Source: Acidobacteriota bacterium
Lineage (GTDB): Bacteria > Acidobacteriota > UBA6911 > RPQK01 > JADFOI01
Length of the DNA: 22,752 nt
NCBI GenBank assembly: GCA_027295745.1
Contig: JAPUKI010000121.1
Span: forward strand, 1-22,752
Direction of reading: 5' to 3'
This document shows, piece by piece, positions 22,294 through 22,752 of the stretch (position 1 is its first letter; the number at the start of each line of letters is the position of its first letter). Both the position numbers and the translations under genes were made by a program. The notes beneath the pieces are model-generated. The model was not told the origin of the DNA, ran no database searches, and saw only the letters and a program-made list of their open reading frames with translations.

Positions 22294-22322
22294 GAAATTC
22301 GGGGACTGTCCCTGAATTTCTT
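22292..22322. terminator. Bidirectional hairpin terminator between convergent genes
   Basis: The 31 bases form a 14-pair stem (AAGAAATTCGGGGA paired with TCCCTGAATTTCTT, one G-T pair) with a three-base CTG loop. It overlaps the TAA of the alpha/beta hydrolase (22291-22293) on the left and the TAA of the minus-strand gene (22321-22323) on the right. The A-rich and T-rich stem bases give each strand a weak T-tract, so it can end both transcripts. Confidence 0.75.
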
Positions 22323-22752
22323 ATTTCAAGACGCTGAAGATGCTCGAGTAACTGTCGGTCCATACGGGCCTGCCTGAGCCCTCTAGCCGCTCCCAGCGTG
22401 GGTCATTTCCCAGCGAACCCAGATCCTCCAGGGTACGGGCCATGACGGCCCATTGGGAGGGTTCCTTTCCCAACTGTCTCTGCTGCTCAGAGAGGGTCAA
22501 GTCATATTGCAGTAAGCAAACCAGTCCCTGCTTCTGGGCTAGATTTCTCACCACAGGTTTGAGATCCAGGTACTGATTGGAGATGTGAAAAATGAGGAGC
22601 CCATGGTCCGTCATTTTATCCAGGTAGAGTTGGAGCGCTTCCTGAGTAATCAGGTGAATGGGAATAGAGTCCGAGTTGTAAGCATCAAGGACTAACAAGT
22701 CAAACTGATTGCTGGGTTCTTGGGTTAAGTATAAGCGGGCGTCACCCAGCAC
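22321..22752 (-). CDS. Spermidine synthase-like protein, C-terminal part (5'-truncated by window edge)
   Basis: About 143 residues of the C-terminal half of a spermidine-synthase/SAM-fold domain; the true start lies beyond the window, and the GTG at the very edge is probably internal. Visible blocks are GDARLYL, FDLLVLDAYNSDSIPIHLIT (about 18-37), the usual aminopropyltransferase/methyltransferase acidic motif DAYxxDxIPxHLxT, then HGLLIFHISNQYLDL and the ending PVWTDSYSSIFSVLK. The combination of IPxHLxTxE and the WTDxYSSxxxxL tail is typical of large membrane proteins in which a transporter-like N-terminal part is fused to a spermidine-synthase-like domain, so this may be such a fusion. Whether it makes polyamines is unknown. 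It converges on the alpha/beta hydrolase gene across a shared hairpin. Confidence 0.8.
   Translation of the reverse strand: MLGDARLYLTQEPSNQFDLLVLDAYNSDSIPIHLITQEALQLYLDKMTDHGLLIFHISNQYLDLKPVVRNLAQKQGLVCLLQYDLTLSEQQRQLGKEPSQWAVMARTLEDLGSLGNDPRWERLEGSGRPVWTDSYSSIFSVLK

Overview
This is chromosomal DNA of roughly 50% GC from a Gram-negative, diderm bacterium. Evidence for the envelope type is a Pal-type OmpA lipoprotein and several exported proteins. The rimP-nusA-infB...nrnA-truB core, the Pal with an extra Ig/PKD-like domain and the M16 peptidase cluster would fit Acidobacteriota or a neighbouring phylum. That placement is an inference from gene content only. No tRNA, rRNA, CRISPR array, phage or transposase gene was recognised. 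Nearly everything is housekeeping or envelope-related, but several intergenic spaces hold palindromic repeats.

Layout. (1) 1-4420, minus strand: an AGCS sodium:amino-acid symporter running off the left edge, a complete UvrD/PcrA helicase, a hairpin-rich spacer and an exported TPR protein with a strong Shine-Dalgarno. (2) 4663-6789, plus strand: a two-gene unit of a ParB/KorB-fold protein and a radical-SAM enzyme of the spore photoproduct lyase superfamily. (3) 6811-10782, minus strand: an apparent envelope operon of an M16 zinc protease, a second M16 subunit without the zinc motif and broken by one in-frame TAA, a Pal lipoprotein and a membrane-anchored FxLYD/DUF2393-like protein. A third, secreted and also inactive, M16 homologue (10748-12112) is divergent, and its 5' end overlaps that of the active protease. 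(4) 12104-20482, plus strand: a good sigma-70-type promoter, a terminator/attenuator hairpin, then rimP, nusA and infB. A reverse-oriented quinone oxidoreductase and a small palindromic element then interrupt the cluster before nrnA-truB-sir2, whose genes overlap. rbfA is absent from its usual place after infB. (5) 20461-22752: a fatty-acid-hydroxylase-type membrane enzyme (minus), a 432-bp repeat-rich spacer holding a 279-bp imperfect palindrome, an alpha/beta hydrolase (plus) starting directly at that palindrome, a shared hairpin and the end of a spermidine-synthase-like gene (minus, cut by the window edge).

Most worth following: (a) the ParB-like plus SPL-like pair, in which the radical-SAM protein keeps the CxxxCxxC cluster motif but seems to lack the SPL H-donor cysteine; (b) the single-stop M16 gene; (c) a family of palindromic elements sharing a 14-bp end (AAGTGAGTACTAAG) that supplies a stop codon in one copy and abuts a start codon in another; (d) the hairpin between promoter and rimP.
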